A stretch of 64,000 nt of DNA from a bacterium HR33 (GTDB lineage Bacteria; Gemmatimonadota; Gemmatimonadetes; Gemmatimonadales; GWC2-71-9): positions 789,608 through 853,607 of the forward strand of contig BEIJ01000002.1 of the NCBI GenBank assembly GCA_002923375.1, in the 5' to 3' direction. Positions 17,985 to 26,774 of this stretch are shown piece by piece; positions within the stretch are counted from its first letter, which is position 1; each line of letters opens with the position of its first letter. The notes beneath the pieces are model-generated. The model was not told where the DNA came from. It was given only the letters and a program-made list of their open reading frames with translations, and searched no databases. Made by a program: the position numbers and the translations under genes.

Positions 17985-18655
17985 CTCAGCACCTCCAGAG
18001 CCACGTCCGGGCGGTTGGTACAAACCCCGCTAACCCCCCAGGAAGCGAGCAGTCTCATGCGCTCCGGACTGTCAACCGTCCAGGCATAGACCGAGATCTC
18101 CCTCCGTGCGGCGAGCTCCAGTAGTTCGGCGTCAATCATGCTTTCTTCCTGCCACAGATCGGACGCCATTGCGTCGGAGACTTGGCGTAGGGGATCCACC
18201 GGGTAGGAGGCCGACAAGACCCCGCACCGGAGGTCCGGTCTCTTGGTTCGGAGCCGGCGAACGATCCGGTGGTCGAAAGCGTGAACCCGGCAGTTGCCCG
18301 GCGCCGGGGCCCTCTCCAGAGCGCCCAAGAGCGCTTGGTCGAACCAAGGAGGCAGCGCTTTCACCTCGACAAAAACCAAAACTCCTTCGCCGATCGCATC
18401 CAGCGCCTCCTCTAAAGCCGGTACCGGCTCTCCGTTAGGCAGTCGATGCCGGCGGACGCTGCTCCATTCCTGCGATCCGATCGCGCGTCCGTCCAACACG
18501 CCGTCGTGGATCACCGCCAGCTTGCCGTCAGCAGTGGCATGCACGTCCAGTTCGATGCCGTCGGCACCCAGCCGGACCGCTTTGCGAAACGCTGCCAGCG
18601 AGTTCTCCGGTTCGTACGCCGAAGCCCCCCGGTGGGCTATCACTATGGGGCGCAT
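17981..18655 (-). CDS. Glycerophosphodiester phosphodiesterase
   Basis: A 224-residue cytosolic GDPD. The catalytic HRG and the ENS metal ligand occur in IAHRGASAYEPENSL, followed by the ELDVH pair and VIHD. The enzyme hydrolyses glycerophosphodiesters to glycerol-3-phosphate and an alcohol. There is no signal peptide. Its place inside a phenylacetate/beta-oxidation operon is odd and probably reflects operon growth rather than a pathway link. Confidence 0.9.
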   Translation of the reverse strand: MRPIVIAHRGASAYEPENSLAAFRKAVRLGADGIELDVHATADGKLAVIHDGVLDGRAIGSQEWSSVRRHRLPNGEPVPALEEALDAIGEGVLVFVEVKALPPWFDQALLGALERAPAPGNCRVHAFDHRIVRRLRTKRPDLRCGVLSASYPVDPLRQVSDAMASDLWQEESMIDAELLELAARREISVYAWTVDSPERMRLLASWGVSGVCTNRPDVALEVLR

Positions 18656-18667
18656 CTTATCCCACGA

Positions 18668-19462
18668 TCAACTGCCGCGGAACTGAGGAGGCCGCTTCTC
18701 CAGAAAAGCCAGAAGCCCTTCTTTCGCGTCGGCGCTCTGAAAGCAGCGAAGCTGATTCTGCAGCTCCAGGTCCAACATCTCGTCCAAAGACGCGTGCCCG
18801 CTGCGATAGACGGCCTCCTTGGCCAGCGCCAAAGCGATCGGCGGCTTGGCGGCCAGGAGCTCCGCCAGCTTGCGGGTCTCCTCTTCCAGGCGATCGTGGG
18901 GAACTACCCGGTTGAACAATCCCAGCCGGCAGGCTTCCTCGGCGCCGATCATCTCCGCCGTGAAGATGAGCTCCAGCGCCTTCGACGGACCCACCAGGCG
19001 CGGCAGGAAGTAAGTGCCGCCCCAGTCGGGGTGCAGCCCGATGCGATTGAACGTCTGGCCGATGGAGGCCCGGTCGGAAGCGATTCTGATGTCGCAAGCC
19101 AAGGCCAAGTTGGCGCCTCCACCCGCCGCCGGTCCGTTGACACTCGCAATCACCGGCTTGGGGGCTCTGCGAATGGCCGTTACCACCGCGCGGCCCGCCT
19201 CCACCAGGGCCTTCGCGTTTTCCCAGTCTTCAGTCTCCAGCAGAGTGCGCATGTAACCGATATCCGCACCGGCGCAGAAGGCCCGGCCCGCACCCGTGAT
19301 CACCAGCACCCGCACACTCTCGTCGTCGGCGAGCCGGGCCACCGCTTGGGCGATCTCCTGGCGCATCCTGCCCGCAAAGGCATTGAGCTTCTCGGGCCGA
19401 TTCAGCGTGATCTTGCCGATCGCCCCGTCCAACTCCACTATGACGTTCTCGAATCCGCTCAC
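18668..19462 (-). CDS. Enoyl-CoA hydratase/isomerase, PaaG-like
   Basis: A 264-residue crotonase. [11 protein letters not shown] and the segment [20 protein letters not shown] resemble PaaG (ring-1,2-epoxyphenylacetyl-CoA isomerase), including Asp in place of the second hydratase Glu. The start is GTG 19462 overlapping the thiolase stop (GTGA); the longer open frame upstream is a shadow of the thiolase. An isomerase that converts the epoxide to the oxepin-CoA is the favoured role. Confidence 0.83.
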   Translation of the reverse strand: MSGFENVIVELDGAIGKITLNRPEKLNAFAGRMRQEIAQAVARLADDESVRVLVITGAGRAFCAGADIGYMRTLLETEDWENAKALVEAGRAVVTAIRRAPKPVIASVNGPAAGGGANLALACDIRIASDRASIGQTFNRIGLHPDWGGTYFLPRLVGPSKALELIFTAEMIGAEEACRLGLFNRVVPHDRLEEETRKLAELLAAKPPIALALAKEAVYRSGHASLDEMLDLELQNQLRCFQSADAKEGLLAFLEKRPPQFRGS

Positions 19463-20667
19463 AACCGCTCCACCACCATGGCGATTCCCTGACCCACCCC
19501 GATGCACATGGTAGCCAGTCCGTAACGACCGCCGGTGCGGCGAAGCGCATGGACCAAAGTCGTGAGAATCTTCGCCCCGCTCGCGCCCAGCGGGTGTCCC
19601 AGCGCTATGGCGCCGCCGTAGATGTTCACTCTGGCAGGATCGAGTTCCAGCTCGCGGATACAGGCAATAGCCTGCGCCGCAAAGGCCTCGTTCAGCTCTA
19701 TGAGGTCGAGATCCGCGACCCTGAGGCCGGCCCGCGCCAGCACCTTCCGGGTTGCGGGGATAGGACCCAATCCCATGCAAGAAGGGTCCACGCCCGCAAC
19801 TGCCGTGGCCACGATCCGCGCCAGGGGACGGGCGCCTTCCGGTACGCTGCGGCAGCTGTCCGAGAGTACCAGCAACGCGGCGGCGCCGTCGTTGATTCCG
19901 CTGGAGTTTCCCGCCGTAACCGTGCCGCCTTCGGAAAAGGCCGGAGGGAGCCGGCTCAACGATTCCAGCGTCACGTCCGGCCTGGGATGTTCGTCCCGGG
20001 TTACCCAATGGCGCTCCTCCTTGGAACCGCGTTTTACCACCACCTCCACCGGTACGATCTCGTCCTCGAAAATGCACTGCTCCATGGCCGCCGCTGCGCG
20101 CCGCTGGCTTTCCAAGGCGAACTCGTCCTGTTCGCGCCGCGTGATCCCGTACCGGCGCGCCACCAGCTCGGCGGTCTCCCCCAGAGAGATGGTCCACTCT
20201 TTGGGGAACTTGGGATTCACGAACCGCCACCCCACCGTAGTGTCGGCGATTTCCGGAGGCCGCCGGTCCCAGGCCGTTCCCCGCTTGAGCATCACGTACG
20301 GGGCGCGGGTCATGCTCTCCACCCCGCCGGCCACGAAGGCCTCCCCCTCGCCCGCTTTGATCGCCTGGGCCGCGCTGGCCACTGCCTGGAGGCCGGAGCC
20401 GCAGAGGCGATTTACAGTCTGCCCCGGCACCTCCACGGGGAACCCGGCGAGCAGCAGCGCCATCCGCGCCACATTGCGATTGTCCTCGCCCGCCTGATTG
20501 GCGCAGCCCAGTATCACATCGTCCAGCCGCGAGGGATCGAACCCCGCCCGCTCGACCGCCGCTTTTAGCGCGACCGCCGCCAGATCGTCCGGCCGCACCT
20601 CCGCCAGGGCTCCGCCGTGGCGCCCCACCGGAGTGCGAACTGCAGAGTAGATCAGAGCCTCGGCCAT
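19459..20667 (-). CDS. paaJ: 3-oxoadipyl-CoA-type thiolase
   Basis: A 402-residue thiolase. [11 protein letters not shown] holds the nucleophilic Cys. GHPLGASG and the terminal [10 protein letters not shown] carry the His and second Cys. The segment [19 protein letters not shown] is characteristic of the PcaF/PaaJ branch that cleaves beta-ketoadipyl-CoA to succinyl-CoA and acetyl-CoA, the terminal reaction of phenylacetate and beta-ketoadipate breakdown. A general acetyl-CoA acyltransferase is the alternative. Confidence 0.88.
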   Translation of the reverse strand: MAEALIYSAVRTPVGRHGGALAEVRPDDLAAVALKAAVERAGFDPSRLDDVILGCANQAGEDNRNVARMALLLAGFPVEVPGQTVNRLCGSGLQAVASAAQAIKAGEGEAFVAGGVESMTRAPYVMLKRGTAWDRRPPEIADTTVGWRFVNPKFPKEWTISLGETAELVARRYGITRREQDEFALESQRRAAAAMEQCIFEDEIVPVEVVVKRGSKEERHWVTRDEHPRPDVTLESLSRLPPAFSEGGTVTAGNSSGINDGAAALLVLSDSCRSVPEGARPLARIVATAVAGVDPSCMGLGPIPATRKVLARAGLRVADLDLIELNEAFAAQAIACIRELELDPARVNIYGGAIALGHPLGASGAKILTTLVHALRRTGGRYGLATMCIGVGQGIAMVVERL

Positions 20668-20716
20668 ATAGAGGACGACGGCGACCGGCGCTAACCCGAA
20701 ATACGCCCTGCGCCGC

Positions 20717-22174
20717 TCACTTCAGACCCACCCACACCGTCTTTACCTCGGTGTACGCCTCCAGCGCCTCGCGCCCCAACTCCCGGCCGAACCCGCTCTG
20801 CTTGTAACCGCCGAAGGGAGCAGCGGCGTCGTAGAAGTTGTAGGTGTTGATCCAAACCGTTCCCGCCTTGATTGCGCGAGCAACGCGGTGCGCCTTCTGG
20901 ATGTCTCTGGTCCAGATACCGGCGGCGAGACCGTACATCGTTCGGTTGGCCAGCTCTATGCCTTCTTCCACGTCGTCGAAGGTGAGAACCGCCAAGACCG
21001 GCCCGAAGATCTCCTCGTCCACGATCTTCATACCCGGGCGCGCATCGTCGAAGATCGTAGCCTCGACATAATAACCCTTACCGTTCACCTTGGCGGGGTT
21101 GCCGCCGGCTATCAGTTTGGCCTCTTTCTTACCCGCCTCTATATAGCTCAAGACGATCTCCTGCTGCTTTTTGGAGACCACCGGGCCAAGTCTGGTGTTC
21201 TTGTCGAAGGGATCGCCCGGAACCAGCTTGCGGGCCCGCTCGGCGAGTTCTTCTACGACTTGGTCGTGGACCGAGCGTTCCACCAGCAGGCGCGAACCTG
21301 CAGCGCACACCTCGCCCTTGCCGTAGAAGATCCCGTTGTGGGCTCCGCGGACGGCGGCTTTGAGGTCGGCGTCCGCAAAAATGATGTTGGGACTCTTGCC
21401 GCCGAGTTCCAGGGTCACCCGCTTCAGGGTGCTTGCCGCCTCGCGCATGATCTCCTTGCCCACGGCGGTGGACCCGGTAAAGGCGATCTTGTCCACTCCC
21501 GGATGCCGCACCAATTGGGCGCCCACGGTGGACCCGCCGCCGCATACCACGTTGAACGCCCCGGGAGGAAACCCAGCCTGCTGCATGATGTCGGCCATGG
21601 CCAGCGCGGTAAGAGGAGTTTCACTGGCGGGTTTGAGTACGACGGTGCAGCCCGCAGCCAAAGCGGGCGCGAACTTCCAGCTGGCCAGATTCAGGGGGAA
21701 ATTCCACGGGACTATTGCTGCCACCACGCCGACCGGTTCCCGGAGCGTGTAGGTAAAGAATGGGCCGTCCACCGGGATCGTGTTGCCGGCGATCTTGTCG
21801 GCCCAACCGGCGTAGTAGCGCAGCGTCTCGATCGTCATCTCGACATCGATCTTCGACTCGAAGAGCGGCTTGCCGTTGTGAAGCGTCTCCAGTCGGCACA
21901 TCTCTTCGAGCCGTTCCTCGAGGAGATCCGCCGCGCGGTAGAGCAGGGCGCCTCTCTGCCGTGCGCTGAGGGAGCGCCAGGCGTCGCTTTCGAAGCAGGC
22001 CTTGGCGGCTTTCACGGCCGCGTCCACGTCATCGGGAGAGGCTTCGGCCACCTCCGCAATCACTTCTTCGGTGGCGGGGTTGATCACCTCGAAGCGGGCG
22101 CCGGTGGAAGACGGGCGCCACTCGTTGTTGATGAAGAGGTCGGTCTTGAGAATCGGGCTGATCGCCGCAGTCAC
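20717..22174 (-). CDS. NAD(P)-dependent aldehyde dehydrogenase
   Basis: A 485-residue ALDH with the cofactor motif FTGSTAVG, the catalytic Glu in LELGGKSPN and the catalytic Cys in GEVCAAGSR. The C-terminal [13 protein letters not shown] matches betaine/phenylacetaldehyde-type dehydrogenases. In this setting it could oxidise phenylacetaldehyde upstream, or the ring-cleavage semialdehyde (a job done by the ALDH half of PaaZ elsewhere); no MaoC domain is attached. The start is GTG 22174, 3 bp after the upstream crotonase stop. Confidence 0.88.
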   Translation of the reverse strand: MTAAISPILKTDLFINNEWRPSSTGARFEVINPATEEVIAEVAEASPDDVDAAVKAAKACFESDAWRSLSARQRGALLYRAADLLEERLEEMCRLETLHNGKPLFESKIDVEMTIETLRYYAGWADKIAGNTIPVDGPFFTYTLREPVGVVAAIVPWNFPLNLASWKFAPALAAGCTVVLKPASETPLTALAMADIMQQAGFPPGAFNVVCGGGSTVGAQLVRHPGVDKIAFTGSTAVGKEIMREAASTLKRVTLELGGKSPNIIFADADLKAAVRGAHNGIFYGKGEVCAAGSRLLVERSVHDQVVEELAERARKLVPGDPFDKNTRLGPVVSKKQQEIVLSYIEAGKKEAKLIAGGNPAKVNGKGYYVEATIFDDARPGMKIVDEEIFGPVLAVLTFDDVEEGIELANRTMYGLAAGIWTRDIQKAHRVARAIKAGTVWINTYNFYDAAAPFGGYKQSGFGRELGREALEAYTEVKTVWVGLK

Positions 22175-22177
22175 CGC

Positions 22178-22990
22178 TTACATCCCCTTGAAGGTTGCGG
22201 TCCGCTTCTCCACGTAGGCGGCAAGCCCCTCCTTCGCGTCCTCGCTCTGGAAGAGCTGCTGCTGGAGTTCCCGCTCGATAGCCAGGCCGCTTTCGAAGGG
22301 TACCTCCAGTCCCGAGCAGACCGCCCGCTTGATCGCCCCCACAGCCTTCGCCGCCTTGGCCGGGGGACAAAACTGCCGGGCGTACTGCATCACGTCATTC
22401 CAGAAGGTCTCTTTGGGGAAGATCTGGTTCACCAGGCCGATCTCCTGGGCTTCCTCGAAGCTCATCAGTCTGCCCGTGACCATCAACTCGATAGCTCGCG
22501 ATTTGCCCACCAGGCGCGAGAGCCGCTGGGTTCCACCGGTCCCCGGAAGCACCCCCAGGTTGATTTCCGGAAGCCCGATTTTTCCGGCGTCCTTGCACGC
22601 CAGCCGAAGGTCGCAGGCCATGGCGATCTCCAGGCCTCCGCCCACAGTGTGGCCGTTCAGGGCTGCGATCACCAGCTTGGGGGTGTGCTCCAGCCGGTTG
22701 AGCGTTTCGTTGGCGTGCAGGCAGAAGAAATACTTGAATCGCGGAGTCACCTCGCTCAGCATCTTGATGTTGGCTCCAGCGGAGAAGAACTTGTCCCCTT
22801 TGCCGCGGAGCACGATGACGTGGACGCTGTCGTCCATCCGGGCTTCGAGGATCGCCGCGTCCAGTTGCTGCATCATCTCGTAGGTGTAGGTGTTGGCCGG
22901 CGGATCGTTGAGCTCCATCACGGCCACTCCATTTTCCACCCTGTATTCCACCAGCGTCTTTGTACTTCGCTCCGCAGTGCTTACAGCCAT
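22178..22990 (-). CDS. Enoyl-CoA hydratase/isomerase (crotonase)
   Basis: A 270-residue crotonase with FFSAGANIKML and PEINLGVLPGTGGTQRLSR, both catalytic Glu regions present. ATG 22990 is chosen because GGAGGT lies seven bases upstream; the frame is open 34 more codons but these overlap the zinc-ribbon gene. The hydratase step of the phenylacetate pathway (PaaF-like) or a ring-opening hydratase paired with the adjacent ALDH are both possible. Confidence 0.87.
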   Translation of the reverse strand: MAVSTAERSTKTLVEYRVENGVAVMELNDPPANTYTYEMMQQLDAAILEARMDDSVHVIVLRGKGDKFFSAGANIKMLSEVTPRFKYFFCLHANETLNRLEHTPKLVIAALNGHTVGGGLEIAMACDLRLACKDAGKIGLPEINLGVLPGTGGTQRLSRLVGKSRAIELMVTGRLMSFEEAQEIGLVNQIFPKETFWNDVMQYARQFCPPAKAAKAVGAIKRAVCSGLEVPFESGLAIERELQQQLFQSEDAKEGLAAYVEKRTATFKGM

Positions 22991-22995
22991 GGTAG

Positions 22996-23187
22996 TTACC
23001 TCCTTGGTTGGTCCAGGAACGCGGGAAGATCCAACTTCTCCGCGCGTTCGCTCCACTTGATCGCCTCGAAGTAAGACCGGCAGCGCCGGCAATAGTGTAA
23101 ACTTACCATCAGCGACGTCCCGAAGTCGCTCCGTTTGTCCGTATCCTGCGCGCCGCAGAAGGGGCAGGGTGTCGCCGTTTCGCCCAT
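22996..23187 (-). CDS. PaaD-type C-terminal zinc-ribbon protein, separate gene
   Basis: A 63-residue protein equivalent to the C-terminal part of PaaD: a CPFCG motif, then DFGTSL, then CRRC followed by SYFEAIKW. These two CxxC pairs form a zinc-ribbon-like site found at the end of full-length PaaD. Here it is a free-standing gene, starting with an ATG that shares one base with the PaaC stop (TGATG). The N-terminal DUF59 half is encoded separately at 24232-24543. It probably helps mature or load the PaaABC epoxidase. Confidence 0.78.
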   Translation of the reverse strand: MGETATPCPFCGAQDTDKRSDFGTSLMVSLHYCRRCRSYFEAIKWSERAEKLDLPAFLDQPRR

Positions 23188-23993
23188 CAGGTCAACTTGA
23201 AAATCTGGTTCTTCGATCCCCTCATGTGATAAAGGATCTCCTCGTTCACCGAACTGTCGCCGCGCCTGCGGGTGCGGGGATCCCACCCGTCGAATTGGGC
23301 CGTCCCTTCCAGCTCCAGCTCCACTCCACAAGCCGCCGCCAGCTCCGCAAGATCTCTGCGTAGCTGCGAAGCCAATTCCGAGTTCGACCTGCTCTTGATC
23401 CCCTCGCTTACCAGCAGCGCGTCTTCCGGTTCGCCCTCGGGTCCCCACCAGATCTCCACCGAGCGCAAAGCGGCTTCCACTCGCTCCTTCAGCGTACTGC
23501 GCGGCGCCTCGCCGCGCCCCGCCAGCGCCCGGAACCATCCGCGACCGTGATGCGCGTGGTAGCGCTCCTCCTCCAACATCTTGTCCACCACGTTGCGTAC
23601 CGGCAGAAACGCCGATTCCCGCATGGAGTGGAGCGCCAGAGTGAGGGCGCCGTCCACCACCAAGGTGGCGGCCACCACCGCGGCCCAGTCCGGCAACTCC
23701 CGATCCAAGAACTCCACGCCGGCCATTTCCCGCGGAGGGCGACTTTCCAGCAACCGCTCCGGATCCTCGTCGAAGTGCGACTTGAGAATCCCGTGCAACA
23801 GCCGCACATGTCCCAACTCGGTTTGGGAGAGAGAGCAGTTGGCGATCGACGCTTCCAGCACCGGCGTCCCGAAGGTCCACTCCCCGTAGTGATATCCCAA
23901 AAGGAGTTTGGTATCCGCGATCGCGCTCAACAGGTTCTTGAGGGCAGCGCGGCATGCGGCGTTCAGGGACTCTCCGGAAGCGATTTCCACCAT
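23187..23993 (-). CDS. paaC: Phenylacetyl-CoA epoxidase subunit PaaC
   Basis: A 268-residue all-helical ferritin-like protein with LGYHYGEWTFGTPVLE near the start, SLSQTELGHVRLL and MLEEERYHAHH. These match PaaC, the structural partner of PaaA in the phenylacetyl-CoA 1,2-epoxidase. It begins 6 bp after paaB. The complex needs PaaA for iron and oxygen chemistry and PaaC for stability and CoA binding. Confidence 0.87.
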   Translation of the reverse strand: MVEIASGESLNAACRAALKNLLSAIADTKLLLGYHYGEWTFGTPVLEASIANCSLSQTELGHVRLLHGILKSHFDEDPERLLESRPPREMAGVEFLDRELPDWAAVVAATLVVDGALTLALHSMRESAFLPVRNVVDKMLEEERYHAHHGRGWFRALAGRGEAPRSTLKERVEAALRSVEIWWGPEGEPEDALLVSEGIKSRSNSELASQLRRDLAELAAACGVELELEGTAQFDGWDPRTRRRGDSSVNEEILYHMRGSKNQIFKLT

Positions 23994-23999
23994 ACCCGC

Positions 24000-24203
24000 T
24001 CAGTTCCCCCAGACCGGAACGCGGCCGTGTTCGGTCACCGGGATGATCGCCGACCGAGGCACTACGCACATTTCCACCCAACTCTCCTCGTCGTACAAAG
24101 CCCACGCGTAGACTTTTGCCAGCTCGTCGTCGGCGGCGTCCACGCTCCCTACGTGCTTGAGTTCCTGATGGTGATCTTTCCGGGCGAACACTTCGTATAT
24201 CAT
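24000..24203 (-). CDS. paaB: Phenylacetyl-CoA epoxidase subunit PaaB
   Basis: A 67-residue PaaB-type protein: a strand with YEVFARKD, then LKHVGSVDAADDELA and a helix with ALYDEESW, ending MCVVPRSAI. It is shorter than E. coli PaaB (about 95 residues), as in many non-proteobacterial sets. PaaB links epoxidase subcomplexes. It lies between the DUF59 half of PaaD and PaaC. Confidence 0.83.
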   Translation of the reverse strand: MIYEVFARKDHHQELKHVGSVDAADDELAKVYAWALYDEESWVEMCVVPRSAIIPVTEHGRVPVWGN

Positions 24204-24231
24204 CGCGGTTCCTTGTTACCTGATTCCTCGC

Positions 24232-24543
24232 TCAACTCGCCACTCCGCAGGCCGCCAGCAGCTTGCGCCCCCGCTCGGTGATCCGCTCCTTGGTCCAAGG
24301 GGGAGTCCAGACCACGTCAACCCGCACCTCGGAAACACCCGGAAGCGCGGAGATCGCTCCTTTCACGTCCTGGATCAACATCTCCATCGCGGGACATCCG
24401 ATGGAGGTGAACGTCATTCGCACCCGGACCGCGGACCCTTCCACCTCGATTCCGTAAACCATCCCCAGGTCCACGATGTTCACCGGGTACTCCGGGTCGC
24501 AGACCTGCTCAAGTACTTCCCATACCGATTCTGCAGTTACCAC
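24232..24543 (-). CDS. paaD: DUF59 (PaaD N-terminal half) protein
   Basis: A 103-residue MIP18/DUF59 domain protein with CDPEYPVNIVDLGMVYGIEV and FTSIGCPAMEML, ending WTKERITERG and GRKLLAACG. The Cys in the GCP motif is typical of iron-sulfur or diiron maturation factors. It stops where a full-length PaaD would continue into its zinc ribbon. GTG 24543 is chosen because GGAGG precedes it by six bases; it overlaps the paaA stop by 7 bp. Confidence 0.8.
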   Translation of the reverse strand: MVTAESVWEVLEQVCDPEYPVNIVDLGMVYGIEVEGSAVRVRMTFTSIGCPAMEMLIQDVKGAISALPGVSEVRVDVVWTPPWTKERITERGRKLLAACGVAS

Positions 24544-25496
24544 CTGCGCCCTCCAAAGAGCCCGTCGGCCTTGCCCTGGATCATCTCCACATACCGCTGG
24601 TTCATCGGCCCGCGGGCTTTCCACCGCTCGAATACCTGATCCCAGGTTATAGGTTCGTCGAACAGCCACCGCTTTGCTTCCGGGTCGTACTGGCAAGGGA
24701 AGGGATAGTCGATCACGTACTCGCCCTTGGCCGCGTCGTAGTGGGCGGGAACCTTGATCCCGATGCTTTCGCACAGCGGTACGGTCGCCGCCATCCAGGT
24801 CTGGCGCAGCTGATCGTTGGTCTTCCCCTTGAGGCGATAGACTAGCTGATCGCTGTGGCGCTTGAGATGGTCCGGGAGGCCGAACCATTCCAGCGTCATG
24901 GGGAACATCCAGTCCACGGCTCGCTGGAGCGCCTCCCGGGCCTCGCCTCCGGCTTTGGCCAGTCGTCTCATCCAGGATTCCCCGTGCCGCAAGTGCAGGA
25001 TTTCTTCCCGATCCACCTTTACCAAGGCCCGCCGCAGCGGCCCGTAGCTGGTGTTCTCGTGAACGTCAGAGAGCAGGCAAATTCCCGCCCGATCGAAAAA
25101 CCCGTTGGCCACGACCATCTCGGCCCAGTTCTCCAACGGCTGATCGAACCCGTAGGGATGTTTGAACTCGTGGGGCTCCCTGCCGTAGATCAACCACCGC
25201 TTGTCCACGCCCAGATCCTCCATGAGGCGGTACGCGATGTTGGCGTGGCCCAGCTCGTCGTGGACTATAGCGATCACGGCGATCCGGCTGTTGATCGTGG
25301 GAGCGTCCCGGGCCGCGAGGTAGTAGGCCGGCCCGCTCATCAGCTCGGTGTCGCCTTGGACGGTGAGCTGGGTGAGGAGAGCCTTCTTGTATCCCGGAGT
25401 CATATCTTCCTCGGACTCCACGGTAAAGCCCGCCTGGATCTTTTCGATCAAGGCCCGTTCGGCTTGGTCGGCGGTAAGGTCTTTTACAGCGGTCAA
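24537..25496 (-). CDS. paaA: Phenylacetyl-CoA epoxidase catalytic subunit PaaA
   Basis: A 319-residue ferritin-like diiron protein. VHDELGHANIAYRL and DREEILHLRHGE supply the two ExxH-type ligand sets, and KHPYGFDQPLENWAEM is conserved in PaaA. It converts phenylacetyl-CoA to the ring 1,2-epoxide using oxygen and reductant. The start is TTG 25496 with a GGGGGTG ribosome site just upstream, 18 bp after the TetR stop. No PaaE reductase lies in the window. Confidence 0.92.
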   Translation of the reverse strand: MTAVKDLTADQAERALIEKIQAGFTVESEEDMTPGYKKALLTQLTVQGDTELMSGPAYYLAARDAPTINSRIAVIAIVHDELGHANIAYRLMEDLGVDKRWLIYGREPHEFKHPYGFDQPLENWAEMVVANGFFDRAGICLLSDVHENTSYGPLRRALVKVDREEILHLRHGESWMRRLAKAGGEAREALQRAVDWMFPMTLEWFGLPDHLKRHSDQLVYRLKGKTNDQLRQTWMAATVPLCESIGIKVPAHYDAAKGEYVIDYPFPCQYDPEAKRWLFDEPITWDQVFERWKARGPMNQRYVEMIQGKADGLFGGRRW

Positions 25497-25514
25497 CTTG
25501 CACCCCCTACTCGA

Positions 25515-26135
25515 TCAGCGGTACGGTTGCTCTTCTGGCATCGGTACGGGCGCTCCGCGGGCGCCGTAGAGGAAGAGCCGGCTGAAATGCTCGGCCAAAG
25601 CCCGGGGAGAAACCGGCCCCCGCGGATTGTACCAAGTGTAGATCCAGTTCATCATGCCGAAAAGGGCGTAGGCGCTGAGCTGGGGATCGAGGGGATCGCC
25701 GCACTCGGCGTCCAGCTCCGCCAGCAGCTCGGCCAGCATCTTTACGTAGCGGCGCTTCAAAGCCTTGATGCGTTCGAGATGCTTGCCCTTGAGACTGTTT
25801 GCCTCGTGGGAGAGAACTTTCATGGCATCCATCCGCCGGGCGAAAAAGAGCACGTGATGCCGGATGAAGCGCTCCACCCGCTCGAGGGGTGTAGCGGCTT
25901 CCCCTATGCTGCGTTCCGCCCCGTCAATGACCTCCCTGAAGCAGCGCTCCTGGATCAGGTACAGTAGCTCGTTCTTGCCCCGCACGTAGTAGTACATCCC
26001 CGCGAGGCTCATTCCACTGGCTCGGGCCAGGTCTCTCATAGTGGTGGCGTGGTAGCCTTTTTGGGCGAACACCCGCGCCGCCACCGCCAAGAGGTGGTCG
26101 AGCCGCTCGTCGTAGGCTAAAGAGGTGGCTGCCAT
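25515..26135 (-). CDS. TetR-family regulator, likely of the paa operon
   Basis: A 206-residue protein with an N-terminal TetR helix-turn-helix (ARVFAQKGYHATTMRDLARA, then GMSLAGMYYYVRGKNELL) and a helical ligand domain. ATG 26135 lies at the edge of a perfect 9-bp-arm palindrome. No Shine-Dalgarno site is visible. It is the first gene before paaA in the same direction, so autoregulation plus control of the whole operon by a CoA-ester ligand is inferred, as for PaaR and FadR-type TetR proteins. Confidence 0.87.
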   Translation of the reverse strand: MAATSLAYDERLDHLLAVAARVFAQKGYHATTMRDLARASGMSLAGMYYYVRGKNELLYLIQERCFREVIDGAERSIGEAATPLERVERFIRHHVLFFARRMDAMKVLSHEANSLKGKHLERIKALKRRYVKMLAELLAELDAECGDPLDPQLSAYALFGMMNWIYTWYNPRGPVSPRALAEHFSRLFLYGARGAPVPMPEEQPYR

Positions 26136-26154
26136 TCGAACGCTTGTTCGAATG
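26133..26154 (-). promoter_or_regulatory. Palindromic TetR operator candidate
   Basis: A perfect inverted repeat with 9-bp arms CATTCGAAC and GTTCGAATG and a 4-bp spacer. It starts within the tetR start codon and ends inside the predicted -10 box, where a bound TetR dimer would block transcription and possibly initiation of translation. Confidence 0.75.
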
Positions 26155-26180
26155 CTACAGGCTCCGGCGGGGCGGGTCAA
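26152..26180 (-). promoter_or_regulatory. Sigma-70-type promoter for tetR-paa operon
   Basis: On the minus strand, TTGACC (26180-26175) is followed by a 17-bp spacer and TAGCAT (26157-26152). Transcription would begin about 10 bases before the tetR ATG, giving a very short leader, consistent with the missing ribosome site. Confidence 0.6.
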
Positions 26181-26225
26181 GCAGCGGGTCCTTAACTTTG
26201 CTCCCATGCCAGCGTCTCTTACGGT

Positions 26226-26774
26226 GTGACAGCTCCGATGCCGGAAACCCAAAGCTCCGATCAGGATCTCATAGAGCGCTGGCGTCGGGGCGACGAGGCG
26301 GCCGCGGCCGAGCTGGTGCGCCGGCATGCGCGGGCGGTGGCGCAATTCTTGGCCGGCGCGGGGGCCGGCGGCGACTTGGAGGACTTGGTGCAGGAAGCCT
26401 TTTTCAGGGCGTTTCGCAGAATCGACACGTTTCGCGGAGGTGCCAGCTTCAGGACCTGGGTGATGGCGATAGCCTCCAACGCCCTCAAGGACCTCAGGCG
26501 GCGAGAAAGGCGGCGCATCAGGCTGGATCCCCTGGATCGCGACGCGGCGCACCACAATACTCCCTACGAGGATGCCAGGGCTAGCGAGCTGCAAAGCCGA
26601 TTCGAGCAGGGCGTTTCACGTCTGCCGCCGATGCAGCGGGACGTTTTTCTCTTGCGGGCTCAGCAGGGGCTGAGTTACGAGGAGATAGCAGCGGCCCTGG
26701 GGACCACACCCGGGGCGGCGCGGGTGCACTACCATCACGCGGTGCAGCGGCTCAAAAAGCTTTTGGAGGAATGA
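26226..26774 (+). CDS. ECF-type RNA polymerase sigma factor
   Basis: A 182-residue sigma-70 family member. The region 2 segment DLEDLVQEAFFRAFRRIDTFR and the -10 recognition stretch WVMAIASNALKDLRRR are clear. Region 4 (LPPMQRDVFLLRAQQGLSYEEIA) carries the second helix-turn-helix. It is divergent from tetR and overlaps the next gene as ATGA. The start is GTG 26226; ATG 26238 is an alternative. It is probably held inactive by the membrane protein encoded next. Confidence 0.9.
   Translation: MTAPMPETQSSDQDLIERWRRGDEAAAAELVRRHARAVAQFLAGAGAGGDLEDLVQEAFFRAFRRIDTFRGGASFRTWVMAIASNALKDLRRRERRRIRLDPLDRDAAHHNTPYEDARASELQSRFEQGVSRLPPMQRDVFLLRAQQGLSYEEIAAALGTTPGAARVHYHHAVQRLKKLLEE

Noticed and set aside
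20888-23074. Plus-strand frame of about 728 codons
   Set aside because: Antisense to the aldehyde dehydrogenase and crotonase genes; composition is that of a GC-rich shadow.
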